NCBI GenBank assembly: GCA_019321725.1
Contig: CM033122.1
Coordinates: 13,852,274-13,916,273, forward strand
Reading direction: 5' to 3'
Source: Paulownia fortunei
Lineage: Eukaryota; Streptophyta; Magnoliopsida; Lamiales; Paulowniaceae
DNA length: 64,000 nt
The number at the start of each line of letters is the position of its first letter. The stretch's first letter is position 1. Under the pieces are notes generated by a model. It saw only the letters and a program-made list of their open reading frames with translations. It ran no database searches and was not told the origin of the DNA. This document shows, one piece after another, positions 22,524 through 35,161 of this stretch. Position numbers and translations under genes: made by a program.

Positions 22524-23894
22524 ATATAATTTGTGATGGAGGTTCTAATAACCAAACCGTCATTATGGGGGACTTAAAGACCCCCTCCATCCTGCAATCC
22601 AAACTAGATCACTGCTCCCCTTGTGACGTGGTTAACTCCCTTTTGTTCTTCTTTCTACCAGAACCTAGCAGAATGGACATATACTTTTCTAGCTCAAAGG
22701 GAATCCCCATCTATAGGTACTTCCACTATCATCTGTATCATTTCCCTCCTAGGAGAAGCCTGGGTTGGATTTTCCCTAGGTTCAACTCCCTCCACTCCCA
22801 CTTCAGGTTCATCTCTCACCACGGGCTACCAATTATGCCCTTTCTTTTTCTACCCTCTAGGCTGCTCCTTATCATTATATATGAATTCCTTCCAATTCCA
22901 CGCTAAGATCAGCTTCTTAATCTCATCATTGAGATGGTTACAACTATTCGTAGTGTGCCCATACATATTGTGGAACTGGCAAAACTTCTCAGACTTCACT
23001 CTCTAGGAACATCAGAATACATCTTAGGCCATTACAAGTCTGGATACTGCTCCACATTAACAAGAACCTATGAATGTGGCATAACCAGATTAGTGTACTT
23101 CTCATACCTAAGTTGGGGCCCTCTTTTCCTCTCCTATCTAGGCTTACTAACAAGGTTGACCTCAACTTTTCTCTTTTTCTCTTTTTTCTTATCTTTTTTC
23201 TTTCTCAGCCCTAGCTTTATCTCTCTTATTCCTCTAAGCCTTCTCAACTTTAATATATTTCTCTTCTTAGGCTAATAACTTATCAAAAGTTTGAGCCAAC
23301 TTCTTAGCTAGGGATCTAAAAAACTCATTGTCATGAAGCCCTTGAGTAAACGTATTGGAGAGGACGTCCTACGTGGCTGAAAGAACCTTCAAAGTGGCCA
23401 TGGTGAACCTCTTTATGTAGCTTCTCAACCCTTCATTCTTTTTCTACTTGAGGTTAAAGAGCATCAGAGCAGTCTTCTAATACTTTCTGGAGATGGCAAA
23501 CAGATGCAAGAACACCAAGCTAAACTCCTTAAAACTATTGCTAGAATTAACTAAACCACTATTGAGCTAATTTAGTCCATGTTGTTAGAAAGACTCTACA
23601 CTTTATCCCATCAGTATAACTGGGTGGAGCAGGGCTGCATTTTCAAATCTGCAGACATAGTCCCACAGGTCTGCCTTTTCATCATAGTCAAAATTTAATA
23701 GCCTGATGCTAGGGGGTAGCTCATCTGCCATAACCTTCTCAGAAAAAAAATTCTATTCCTTTGAATGATGGCCTTTCCTGTCATCCTCTACTTAATTTCC
23801 CTTTCCTCTTGATGAAGGTTATCTAACTACTGCAACATGTCTGGATTGGCATCAAGCTTAGCATTTCCAATGTTCTTTCCTGGGCCAATAGAAG
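22524..23894 (-). pseudogene. Tat-lineage gag, central and C-terminal part (decayed)
   Basis: Minus-strand translation around 23560-23300 gives pieces such as FNLK, LRSYIKRFTMATLKV and LAKKLAQTFDKLLA, matching in order the conserved capsid core of Tat gag (a segment ending in LRDYVARF-like sequence, then SLAKK...YAELL). Stops and frameshifts are frequent. The part closest to 23894 was joined to 34734 before the CACTA element inserted. Confidence 0.65.
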
Positions 23895-23909
23895 TATTAC
23901 ATCAAAATA

Positions 23910-24440
23910 GGGAAATTGCGATGAAAATTTAGCAACAAAACACAAAATTCATCACTAAATTTAATGTTAGCAATGATAAAGATAGACATCGTCGCTAAGT
24001 TGATATTGGTCAACAAGTTAGTGACGAATACAAAATGTTATCGCTAATTGCAATATGAACTTGGCAACAATGGTTGGCATTTCGTCGCTAATAAATAATT
24101 TTAGCGATGAAACTTGTGAGTTATCGCTAACAATAATGTTTACAATGATAAGCCTCCTGCATCGCAAATAGTAATTGAGTTTGATTTTTTTTAATAGTGT
24201 TTGCCAACGATATGCCTCTTACGTCGCTAAAATTAACTAAATTTTATTTTAACTTATACAATGTTAGTGACGAGTTGCTAATATTCACAATTGGTTTTGA
24301 ACTTGGCGATGAAGTTTTGCAGGGCGTTACTAAAATTATTAAAAATAATAATTTTCATTTATTTTTAGCAATGAAATATTAGAAATCGCCGCTAACATTT
24401 ATATTAGCGATGATGTTTTTTATTTCATCACTAAAATATT
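23910..24440. repeat. CACTA left subterminal repeats
   Basis: Many copies in both orientations of a motif around TTAGCGATGAA / TCGTCGCTAA, for example near 23990, 24085, 24102, 24128, 24220 and 24405. In CACTA elements such arrays bind the TNPA-type protein and bring the ends together. Confidence 0.85.
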
Positions 24441-24459
24441 GGGTTTTAATCCCTATTCT

Positions 24460-24490
24460 TCCCCAGATTAAGCCCTTGCTCGCTCGATCG

Positions 24491-24521
<31 letters not shown>

Positions 24522-24678
24522 CAATCTCTCAGCAGAATCACATTCCTGGGACCACCTCAGCTTAGAAACATCATTCGCTGCTCCCTTTTATTCGCTGTTG
24601 CCCATTGCTGCTTGAAGTCCCCAACACCACCACCCCTCAGTGCCCTTTTTTGACCCCTTCTCATCTTCACTAGTCCAG
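24460..24678 (+). promoter_or_regulatory. Likely 5' UTR exon of the CACTA transposase gene, with (CT)n
   Basis: After the subterminal repeats comes a C/T-rich block with (CT)n at 24490-24517, followed by sequence unusually GC-rich for the region. It ends TCCAG|GTATTT, a good splice donor. This fits a transcribed leader followed by a first intron. No start codon is assigned. The stretch 24680-25980 is AT-rich and probably intronic. Confidence 0.45.
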
Positions 24679-25980
24679 GTATTTTTTTTATTTTTTGATT
24701 TTGATGTAGTTTTTTTACATGTGTTATGTAATTTATAGTTCAAGTAAGAAATTTATGTGATTGAAGATAACCTTAGAAATGGTGAAAATATAAATTCTGT
24801 TTGAAATCAATGTTCCTAGAATATGGGCGACTTCCTATGTTTGCAATTTTTCAAGTTGCAAATTATTCTTTTTTGATATATTTATCTGTTTGTTTATTTA
24901 TTGGTAAATTGATAATTGAAAAATGGTTTTCTGCTATACAGTACATATTGTTTTGTAAGGCAAGTCTTGGAAACAACCCTATATGATTTGTTACTAAATC
25001 AGTTAACAGTATGATTAGTTAGAACTAGACTAGAGTTTTTGTTAAAGAGCTTCAATTTCTGTTAAGTAGTTGGTGGTGCTTTCTTGCTAGGTTATGATCA
25101 TGCAATGTTTGCTTTAGTTTTGATTTTAAAAGCTAAAAAAAGATATTTTGGGTTATATTTTTCAATATAATAGGTTAAGGTAACCTTATTTAAACATTTA
25201 AAAAAGAGAAACTTATAGTTGGAAACATATAAATATATAATATGGTTTTGTTGTAGAATACAAAAAATTGAGATATAAAAAAGCTATCATATGTGTGATC
25301 GGATGAGATTAATATCCTAATAATTTTTAATGAATTAAATAGCAACTAACTTTACATCTGAAATACAAATAATCTATTATTCCATATTGTTAATATGGAA
25401 TTATTCTTATCATTCTTATTATCCATATTGCACCTGTAATAGATGTAATCTATGATTGAAAGACAGAAAACTTAAAACTTGGGTTAGATCAATCAAAATA
25501 TACTTATCATGCATATGCATTCACAAACCTTAGACTTCGTTTGAAATTTAGCATCAAAAGTTAAAATATTTAATGATTTTAAAAATTAATGTTAAATTCT
25601 GAATTATCCAATTCGGACAGTTTGAAAATGTATACTTAATTGCAGTTCTATATTAGTATGATATTTGTCTTGTGTATGTGATTAATTGTTTCAGTTTGTA
25701 TCTTCATGTGTTCTTAGGGTGTACTGTAATATGTGTATTTGGAGAACTATGGAGAGATGCTGTTGAAATTTTCACGTGTATGAAACAAAGTGGCCATACT
25801 TATAAAACCATAACTAAGTGCATATTCTTGAATGGGATAGGGCCCTTGCCAAAGAGTGGAAGGAGAAGTGAGAGCAATGCATGTCATTATGAACATGAAT
25901 CATTTAAATCAAATATCTAATTACTACCATCAACAAATTGTATAATTATAGATTGAAATTAGATAATGAATCAGAATTGA

Positions 25981-28900
25981 GTGGCTCCAAAATACATAAA
26001 TGGTTTGAATCAATTTTTGGACGTAGCCAAGAATTATATGTCAACATTTAGGTTATCGAAGATTTGTTGTTCTTATCGAAAGTGTGAAAATTTATATCAA
26101 TTTAATTTAGATTACGTTCGAGGACACCTTTATAGATGGGGGATTTCTAAGTTATACAAATCGTGGACTTTTCATTGAGAAGTTACTACACCAAGTGTTG
26201 ATACAAATCCCATAAATAAAGTTGAACATGTGAGTGTGAACAAATAAGATGATACTTTCTTTTATATGTTAAACGACTTAAGGGATGCTTAAGTTGTTGG
26301 TAGTAGTAGTGTTCGACAGGAGGATAATAATGAGAACACATCTATAGAGGAGTTGGGAGAAAGTTATATATCAATGTTTGAAGAAGCACAACGAGAGTTA
26401 TATTCTGATTGTACTAACTTTTATGCATTTAGTTTCTTAGTGAAATTAATGCATGTGCAGGTGTTGAATGGTTGGAGCAATAAGTTATTTAATATGTTGC
26501 TTCAATTATTATGAGAAGTATTTCCAAAACCGAATGCAGTTCCAAGCTCTTATTACGAAGCTAAGAAAATGTTAAGAGAGTTAGGGCTGGGATATGAATC
26601 TATACATGCTTATAAAAATGATTTTATCTTATTTTGGGATAAACACGAGGGCAAAGATATATGTCCGACATGTAAGGAGCCCCAATTTAAGAATGATGAG
26701 GTGAACAAGAAAAAATCCCTCAAAAAGTCCTTCGATATTTTCCTTTGAAACCAAGACTAAAGCGATTGTTTTTGTCAAAATATATAGCAAAGGATATGAG
26801 ATGGCATAAGAAAAAAAGGGGTTGAAACAGATGGGGTATTGAGATACCCAACTGATGCTGAAGCGTGGAAAGAGTTTGACAAATTGCATAAAATATTTGT
26901 AGATGATCCTAGAAATATTCATTTGGGCTTGGCAACTGATGGTTTTAATCCATTTGGAAACATGTCAAATGCTTACAGTATGTGGCTAGTTTTACTTATG
27001 CCATACAATTTGCCCCTATGGAAAATAATGAAATTGTTGTACATAATTATGTCTAGGTACTTAGACTAGAGATAGATATGCACTTGCGTCCTTTAATCAG
27101 TAAATTGAAGGAGTTATGGAGTGATGGGATAGAAGTATATGATGCAACTATTGAACGAATATTTCGATTACGTATGTGGATAATTCATGACTTCCCAGCA
27201 TGTGAGACAGTGTCTGAGTAAAGTACTAAGGGTTATAATGTATATCCTGTATGTCTTGAAGATACTGTGAGTAAAAGATTGTGCAGTAAAATATGTTACA
27301 CAGGCCATCATCGATTTCTACATGATAAGCACTCGTGGCATAAAAATAAGAGCTTCAATCGAAAGTTTGAAAGTGAAGGTTCTGTTAGAGTAGGATGCCC
27401 AACGCCCCAATTAGATTGGGTATATTATACTCTTTTGCTTTTGTAAAGACAATCTTATTGGAAATCATATTAATAAAAAGGCATTTACTTTATCTTATGT
27501 CTTGCATTTTTTATTTCTGCACATTAGATAAAGTCCTTAGACCAAATTTAGCTACGGGGCATGGTCGCGCATATGATGGCGATCATGGAACATGCCTCTA
27601 AGACTTTGATCTTAAATAAGTTCCGAGTCGAGAGTTTTCTGAGATGGGACATCAAATAGCTCAGTAAGACTCGTACATATAATGCATGCTCGTGAGACGA
27701 GGATGTCACATTCCATTGGTATAGCGTAGAGACGTAAGTGCATATATGTGGGTGCTTATTAGGGAACAAGTACACCGAATATGGCCCGTAAAAAATTCTT
27801 AGTTGGAGGCTTTGCCCGTCGAAATAAGAATTTCTGTGTTGCGATAGTACACGACTAGTCTCAGACTTGAGGCACGATGGTAGCCTTATGTGCATCCTGC
27901 AGCACTTTGATATATCTTCTGATTGCTTGACAATCACAAAGGGGATATGTTGGGTGTTGCACTGGTGTGCATGGAGGTTTGTCAGTGGCCAACATAGAAT
28001 TCGACACTTGTCTTTTTAAACAAGGAATCTCCTATGTTTTCATAGTTCGTGATTCAAAGACCTTGGCCAAGGCAGAATGAATTGTGATTCATCAAGAATC
28101 GTTGGAACTTGAAATGGGATCATAGCAATTAAATCATTTAGGGTTTCGACTTATAATCCATGCCTTAGATTCAATCAAGAGATTAGCTGTCGAAAGGACC
28201 GTACGTGTATGGTACTCGCAATTGAAATAGGTTTACTCGCTATTTCACCTAAGACTAGTTTGTCATGATTACTTGCTAGGTGTTTTCATGGATAGTGAGG
28301 TTCTTGGAATTAAGGAGTTGATTTCAAGCGGATTAATTAATTGGAATAATTGTTATTCATAAGTTGCAAATGTTGCAAATCCACTACTAGCTTAGTAGTG
28401 AACCTAAGAGGGTCACACATCTTTATGGAAAGTAACATTTTTAATTTTAGATTTTATCCAATGGTTGGAAATTAATTAATTAATACTGATCAATTAATTA
28501 ATTAAGGGTTCTATTTAATTTAATAGTTAAATTAAATTATTTAATTAAGTAATTGGACCTAATTTGATTAGAAAGCCCAATTGGAGTAAATTAGATTAAT
28601 TAATTGAATTGATTAAATTGGGATTGAATCAATTGAATTGATTTGGGTATTTTTTAGTCCAAACCCAAAATAAATGTGGATCACTTAAGAAGCCCACTAA
28701 AGTATGAAGAAAATAAATTAAATAAATATGATTTATTTAATTAACATATTTATAGATAAATAAATATAGTGACCAATTTTATAGGATAAAATAGGCCACT
28801 AAGATTTAATTTATGTATAAATATAATTATAGTATATATATATGATATATATCTATCTTGATATTATTTGAAGAGTTCAAATTAATATCAACAATGTATG

Positions 28901-31350
28901 TAGACAATTTTGATGATTAATGTAGTCTCAAATTAGTCCACATACAATAGAAGAGTAAAAAAAGAAAAGTTCTTGGAAGATTTGGAATCCTTCCAAGATA
29001 AGGTTTTGAAGTAGTTCAAAATAGAAAAACTTTCCAATAGTTGGAAAAGGATTAAAATTTTCAGCCCTATATATATGAGGGATGAAAATTACATAATTCA
29101 ATTCAAAAATTTGAGCAAAAATATTTTGTTCAAACTCTTCTATTTTTACTCTTCAAGAAAAAAAAAAAAAAAAGAAAATCAGTTTCTTGTTATTTTCTTC
29201 ATATTATTGTTTCAAGAACTTAAAGAATCAATCTTTATTGTTCTTGAAAATATACTCCGATTCTAGATTAGTAAACAATTAAAAGGATACTAGCGAATCC
29301 TTTTGATTGGTGTTGCTTTCCGTATCGTGGACCTGATAGAGGGAAGATACTTGGATCCCTGCGAGTTCTGATAGTCCAAGATAAGCAATTGATTATTTTA
29401 TTCCCTACAACAACCAGAGTGCACGAAAGGTATAATCCGATTTTATATTTATTTATATATTCACTTGAATAAGCGCGATCGTTAAAATTGCTTTCGAATC
29501 AAATGGGTTAAATTTATGTTTGATAAAAATTTTAATTTTCCGCTGCGTATACCCCTACGATTATAGCGAACCCAACAGGTTCGCCACGAACCTTTAGTGG
29601 TAGTGAGATTTTAACTCAGTTAGATGCGCTGCCTGAAGTGACCTTTGGTAAAGATCCTATGGTGACCAGCAAAAGAGAATGGTCGGTTGGTGATATGATT
29701 GGGTTGAGAAGTTAATTTTCTTTAAGTTAGAGTATTGGTCAAACTTGAAGTCAGAGACATAATTTGGATGTTATGCACATTGAAAAGAACATTTGTGATG
29801 CTCTAGTTGGCACATTGTTAGGTATAGATAGGAAGTCGAAGGACATGGTCAAAGCTCAGTTAGACATACAAGATATGGGTATAAGAAGTGAATTGCACTT
29901 GAAGAAGATTGGGGACAAAGTCAGTAAACCACATGCAAGTTATACATTCACTTTGGAAGAAAGGCGTGAATTTTATCAGTTTTTAAAATCTGTGAAGTTC
30001 CCCGATGGTTATGCTACAAATATCTCAAGAAATGTGAATGTGAATGATGGAAAGTTATATGGCTTAAAGATACATGACTATCAGGTCCTTTTGCAAAGAT
30101 TACTTCTAATCGTCATAAGGAAGTTTTTGCCAAAGGATATGTGTGGCACAACTGTTGAGTTATATGACTTCTTTAAAAAACTCACTTCAAGAACTTTACA
30201 TGTTGCAAACTTGAGTAAAATGGAGAAGAATATAGTATTCATTTTGTACAAGATGGAACGAATATTTTCTTCATTATTTTTTGACATTATGGTTCACTTG
30301 GTAGTTTATTTACCTCGCGAGGCCATATTAGTTGGGCCTGTTTCATCACGATGGATGTACCCATTTGAAAGGTATTTGGGAACACTTATGTTCGCAATAT
30401 GGCAAGATCAGAGGGATCTATTGCAGAGGGATATGTTGTGAATAAAGCATTGACTTTCTTATCTTTGTATATGAACCAAATTAAAACAAGATTTACTAGG
30501 CAAGAACGTAACAAAGATGTTAGTCAACTATTTCATTCATCTTAAGTGTTTTCAATCAACAAGTAAGAGTGATGGGCAGCCAACAAAATTATAAATTGCC
30601 TCTTGCTTTATGTAAGAAAACACATTGATATGTTCTCAATAATTGCAAGAAAATTGACTGATATAGAAATTAAGATTTCAAATTCTATTCTATTTTTTTT
30701 GTAATTTTGATTGAGTTCGTAATAGTTGTATATATTTGTGTGCAGTGAACATTTGCAAATTCTTTCATTAAGAAATCCTTCAAACTGCATTCTACAATGT
30801 CACGAGGAGCAATTTCCACAATGGTTTAGGGACAAAATGATTAGGCTAAGAAATCAAAAAAAATCCGAAGGCCATAGATGAACTATACTCTCTAGTAATG
30901 GGACCTAATGTTGAAGTTCGATTATATGATATTTGTATTATTAATTGTGTTCAATACCATACACTTTCTTGTGATACTCGTCAAACTACTCAAAATAGTG
31001 GAGTTAGTATACCATCATCCGACAACGGTGATAACTTAGATTTTTTTGGAGTTTTGAAGATGTTGTTTTAATTTTTTACACGTTTGGATATAAGGTATAT
31101 TTATTCTGGTGTGATTGATTCTAGTGTAACCTCAAAAAGAAACCAGACGTGAAAGAGTTCGGTCTAACATGTATTGACACGTCTAAGACATGGTATGAGG
31201 ATGATCCATTCATTTTAGCAACTCAGGCAAGACAAGTTTATTACTTGGATGATATAAAGCATGGAGGAAGATGGAAAGTTGTGCAAAAGATGCAATATTA
31301 AGAAATATATGAAGTAATCGAAAAGGAGGATGAAAATAGCGAGGAACATG
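25981..31350 (+). pseudogene. TNP2-type CACTA transposase (decayed, split by a solo LTR)
   Basis: From 25981 the frame reads KYINGLNQFLDVAKNYM, the transposase-associated N-terminal domain. Around 26570-26680 it reads KMLRELGLGYESIHA and later ICPTC. At 26839-27010 it reads RYPTDAEAWKEFD and HLGLATDGFNPFGNMSNAYS, the signature of the TNP2 transposase family. A solo LTR interrupts after GGTTC at 27382; coding resumes at 29583 with RTFSGSEILTQLD. At 29764-30441 lies MDVMHIEKNICDALVGTLLG and a DUF4218 domain (IRKFLPKDM, FFDIMVHLVVYLPRE, RWMYPFERYLGTL). DUF4216-like sequence (TWYEDDPFILATQARQVYYL) follows near 31190-31260. Stops and frame changes at several points make it inactive. Confidence 0.88.
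27383..29577 (+). mobile_element. Solo LTR (Copia-type style) inside the transposase gene
   Basis: The insert starts TGTTAGAGTAGGATGCCCAA and ends GAACCCAACA, with TG...CA termini. It is flanked by an exact 5-bp duplication GGTTC (27378-27382 and 29578-29582). No gag or pol is present, and there is no second LTR, so it is a solo LTR of 2195 bp left by recombination. A TATA-like CTATATATATGAGGG is at about 29066, and a TTTTCCGCTGCG block near the 3' end is common in plant Copia LTRs. A related fragment lies at 1-770. Confidence 0.88.
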
Positions 31351-32196
31351 AATTTTAAAGTTCATCCAACAATGAGCCTAATCAAGAGATTTCATTAGAT
31401 GAGATAAGTTTAAGTGTTCATGAAGATTTAGAAATTTTAAATATTTGCAGACTAGACATTCAACCTCAGCATATAGAATTATTGGATACACAAGTAGGTT
31501 TCTTTGAGAACATGCATAATTTCATTAATGATGAAGATAAAGACATTGAATTAGATAGTAGGGAGAAGAGCAAATATTGTTGTCTAATGATAATAGTGAC
31601 TAATGGTATGAACTATTAACTTTTATTTTACTTCATTTTACTAAGTATTTATATTATGTTATTCATATTTTCTATTTATTCATTTAATTTCTAATGTTAA
31701 GAAATTAAGAAAAAATTAAGATCTTCACACTAAGACATTGTGAATTTAGATGAATTTATGATCCTCACATTATGAATCGTAAGACATTATTAACGTAGAT
31801 GTTATGAACTTATGAACTTTCCCATAGACATTATAAACTTCTTATAAGAAAATAATAGAAATTCAATAGGCATGTATGGTTTCCTTTCTTGGAATTATTT
31901 TATCATTTGCTTCATCTCTGACTTTATTTCATTCCTTTTATTATTGTTAATTATGAATGTTAATAATTATTATTTTAGTCCTGATATCTATATCTTTTGA
32001 TTGTGTTTACTATTTTTTTTCAGTCATTCTCTAGCAATTGTTTGCACCCTCTAGCCACCTTCTACTACAGTCACTCCTCTGAGTTCTGCTTACAGTAAGA
32101 TTTTTAAAAGATTAATATTATTTTAATTTATTAGCAAAGTTCATAAATAATCTTATTTATATTGTCTATCTAACCACATATTTGTGTTTTATAGGT

Positions 32197-33711
32197 ATGC
32201 CTCCTAAAAGGATTAAGGAGCAACTCATTATTGATCGAGCTACTACTGATATTCCGATTGAGGAAAGTACATCCGATGGTTTATTTTATTTTTTAACTTT
32301 TTTTATATTATTATTATTTAATAATTATGTTGAACAGTAATCTAACATATTTTTTTTACTATTGCAGCTTCTATGCAGAGGCATCATTGAGATACGAGAG
32401 CTACACATGGTGACAAACTCAAACGTTATATAGAGGAGATAGAGAGGATACCAGTCATATTTCGCAAATCTGATGGTCATCCTACATGGCAGCATGGATC
32501 CTCCTTTATGACAGAGCTTGGTGTAGCAGTGAAGAAGTTTGCACCATTACAAGTGGCTAATTAGAGGCACATTACAGAGGAGCAGAAAAGGCCCATATTT
32601 GATCGATTGTCGATTAGTATAATTAACTATATTATTTTTCAGTTTACTTTCTCTTTGACATATTAAATGTTAACACACATTTTTCTTGTAGGCTATTTTT
32701 ACTGTAAACTTTGGCACAGGACCAGAGTTAGTTAAAAAAGAGACCGATAGACTAATGAGTGCTCGATATAGGGACAACCGTCAGAAGATGCACAAACACT
32801 ACAAAAGACTTACTGACCTACCTTGGGAGGAGCGACTGAAACATATGTATCATGATTTTTGTGAGACTTGGGCGGATTGGGAGTATATGTATATATTATT
32901 CGATTCAGGGGAGTTTAAGGTAAATTCAATACTAAGTTTTAGCTAATTTATTTAATGAAATTTTATATTTATTAATTTAATCTTATGATGTTTATTACTT
33001 TAACTCTTTTTTTTGCAGAAACGATTAGTGACGAACTCTACAAATCGAGTAAAATTACCTTATAATCATTGCAAAGGTTCAAAGTCTTTTGTACAATACA
33101 ATTATGATGGTGTAAGTATATAAAATCTTAAGTTTCATTTAAATAACTACTTTATTCAATAAGTAACATATGGCATATGTTATTTTTAGACCGATGGAAC
33201 TAGTAGAAACGATCATATTATCATTTTTAATGAAACTCACTACAGCACTACAAAGGGTTGAGAAGGAATTAATTCATTCAATTGTTTGTTTTCAATTTAT
33301 TTGAAACTAAATATGTTGACATATTTATTAATTTAAGATGAGATGGTGTGACTTCAAGAGAAGTACCAAGAGTCACAGGCTCACACAAATATCAAGGATA
33401 ATGCTCACGCCTTAGATGACGTATAGATTGCAGATAGAGTGTGTGATTAGATCCTCAGTATACGTTCGAGGTATGTGCATGGGCTTGGAAATGGGCCCAA
33501 GCCTCTTAGGTCGACTACTTCTGATGCTACATCATCCAAGTTGACCATTAGAGCGCTTAGAGATCAGCTTTATATGACACATGAGGAACTAGTAAGCACC
33601 AAGAGCGAGCTAGAAGACATGAGGACCGAGCTACCAGACACGAAGACTGAGCTACTGGATTATAAAGACATACTACATGTCATGGAGTCACAACAAGCCA
33701 TAATTCTGTAG
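32197..33711 (+). pseudogene. TNPA-like second gene of the CACTA element (plant transposase Ptta/En/Spm type)
   Basis: An exon-intron pattern is visible. ATG at 32197 (MPPKRIKEQLI) runs to a donor after 32278. The next exon starts after an AG at 32367 and reads KLKRYIEEIERIPVIF and WQHGSSFMTELGVAVKKF. Another at about 32692 holds FTVNFGTGPELV and MSARYRDNRQKMHKHYKRL, WEERLKHMYHDFCETWADWE. Later exons at 33019 and after follow. The last open part (33475-33711) ends in a heptad-rich stretch with repeated EL pairs (EELVSTKSELEDMRTEL), likely a coiled coil. Stops at 32388-32390 and 32562-32564 break it. In the family this protein binds subterminal repeats. Confidence 0.7.
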
Positions 33712-34344
33712 TTTCTTAATAGGGTGTCTCTCGGTACATCGCAAGTGATATTCACCCCGGCCTCCACCGCCTCAGATTTAGTTTTGTGTAAATGTTTTAA
33801 TTTTGTACAATTATTCATATCTTTTTTTATGAATTAATTATTATGTCAATATTATTCATATTAGTCGTTGATGTTTTTTGATATATATGATTATGTTTAA
33901 TATATAGTATTGATTTATTTCTAATTACATATTTGGTTTGTTATTCTGCAGTCATCGCTAAAACAACACCTGAAGATTCTCATTTTAATTTCATTTAGGT
34001 GTATTAGACTTTTGTCTAATTTGTATAAGGAAATATTTACTTTTAATGTTGACTTTTATAATAGTTTGTTTAATGATTCATTTGTATGATTTGTGTATAT
34101 GATGGTTTGTTTAATATACGATGAGTTTTTTAATGAAATATCTTTTAGTTAATGATATTTACATTGTTGAAATGATAAATGTGTTGTGATTGGTTGTTGG
34201 ATATATCGTGGGGAATTATTGAATATTTGTAAATGGTTGTAACAAACAGGTTGTGGATTTGTTATTTAAAATAAGGTATAATTTGAAATTGTTGTTTAAA
34301 ACAGGGTAAAATGATCGAAATAAAAAAATTATTTTAAAAAAATT

Positions 34345-34725
34345 AATAGTAGTGACTAATTTCCCGAACTCGTCGCTAAGATTTTTTTTTATTTTTTTAA
34401 TATTTTATTAACTTAGCAATAAATACTGACAATTCATCGATAAGAGTTTTTCATATATTTTTTTAATATTTTATTAACTTAGCTACGGATATGCATAATT
34501 CGTCGATGAGTGATATTCGTCGCTAAAGATAAAATTATCTATTTAATATTTAATTTTTTTAATATTTTAGCGATGAATTTTCTTACCATTGCATCACTAA
34601 GTTATTCTTTAGCGATGAAATTTTCAACTTTAGCGACGAAATTTTTTGTCGCTAAACTTTAGCGATGGAAGATGAAATAGTCTCTGTTAGCGACAAATTT
34701 TCATCGCTAAAATACAAATTTCTTG
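34345..34725. repeat. CACTA right subterminal repeats
   Basis: Repeats of TTAGCGACGAA, TCGTCGCTAA and TTCATCGCTAA in both orientations, densest at 34480-34712, mirror the left array. The terminal inverted repeat lies at 34718-34730. Confidence 0.88.
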
Positions 34726-34733
34726 TAGTGAAG

Positions 34734-35110
34734 TATGGTTTTTCTCCTCCTAAAGTTCCACCATTCGCACTGGCTTGTTTTTCCTTCTAGTCGTAGTGCC
34801 TCCTCCCCCCTGGGGTGGTAGAGATAATTGTGCGACCTCCTTCTTTTTCAATGTTCCATCCACTGCTGAAACAATTATACACTGCAATTGCTCCAGGGTA
34901 AGTGTCACATAGGTGTTAGAGGCTAAATCTTCCCTGTTTCACCCTCTTTGGGCTAGTGCTGGATAGTGAAGAGTGCTCGAAGTTATTGGTGATTTGATCC
35001 TCCCCATCCAAACTCTCCTTATCTTGATCTTTCTCATAATCATTGGTTCCATCCATCTCCTTGTCTAAATCTCTGGATATACCTCTAGTTGCCATAAGAA
35101 TCCCCTCCAA
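34734..35110 (-). pseudogene. Tat-lineage gag N-terminal part
   Basis: On the minus strand an open stretch of 64 codons (35110-34916) includes a likely start at 35095 (MATRGISRDLDKEMDG) followed by acidic sequence. It sits just after the primer-binding site, where gag of this lineage begins. Continuity with 23894-22524 is lost through the CACTA insertion. Confidence 0.55.
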
Positions 35111-35141
35111 AAATAGAAAATTAACACCTCAACTCAAGAAT

Positions 35142-35159
35142 TTCGCTTAGACGGTGCCA
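35142..35159 (-). other. Primer-binding site of the Tat-lineage element
   Basis: On the minus strand TGGCACCGTCTAAGCG starts two bases after the 5' LTR end. TGG is the complement of the tRNA 3' CCA. I do not assign the tRNA species. Confidence 0.65.
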
Positions 35160-35161
35160 CT

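Larger units (their letters stand above)
23895..34730 (+). mobile_element. CACTA (En/Spm) DNA transposon
   Basis: The right end, read inwards on the minus strand, starts CACTACAAGAAATTTG, the classic CACTA terminus. The left end is decayed (TATTACATCAAAATAG). The 3-bp target duplication AAG flanks both sides (23892-23894 and 34731-34733). Both subterminal regions are packed with TCGCTAA/TTAGCGATGAA repeats. Inside are a TNP2-type transposase gene and a second TNPA-like gene, both on the plus strand and broken. It is inserted in gag of the Tat-lineage element and itself carries a solo LTR. Without that LTR it would be about 8.6 kb. Confidence 0.92.

Noticed and set aside
25672..25920. 82-codon open frame in the left part of the CACTA element
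   Set aside because: No similarity to the transposase or any known domain; it lies in probable intron or leader sequence.
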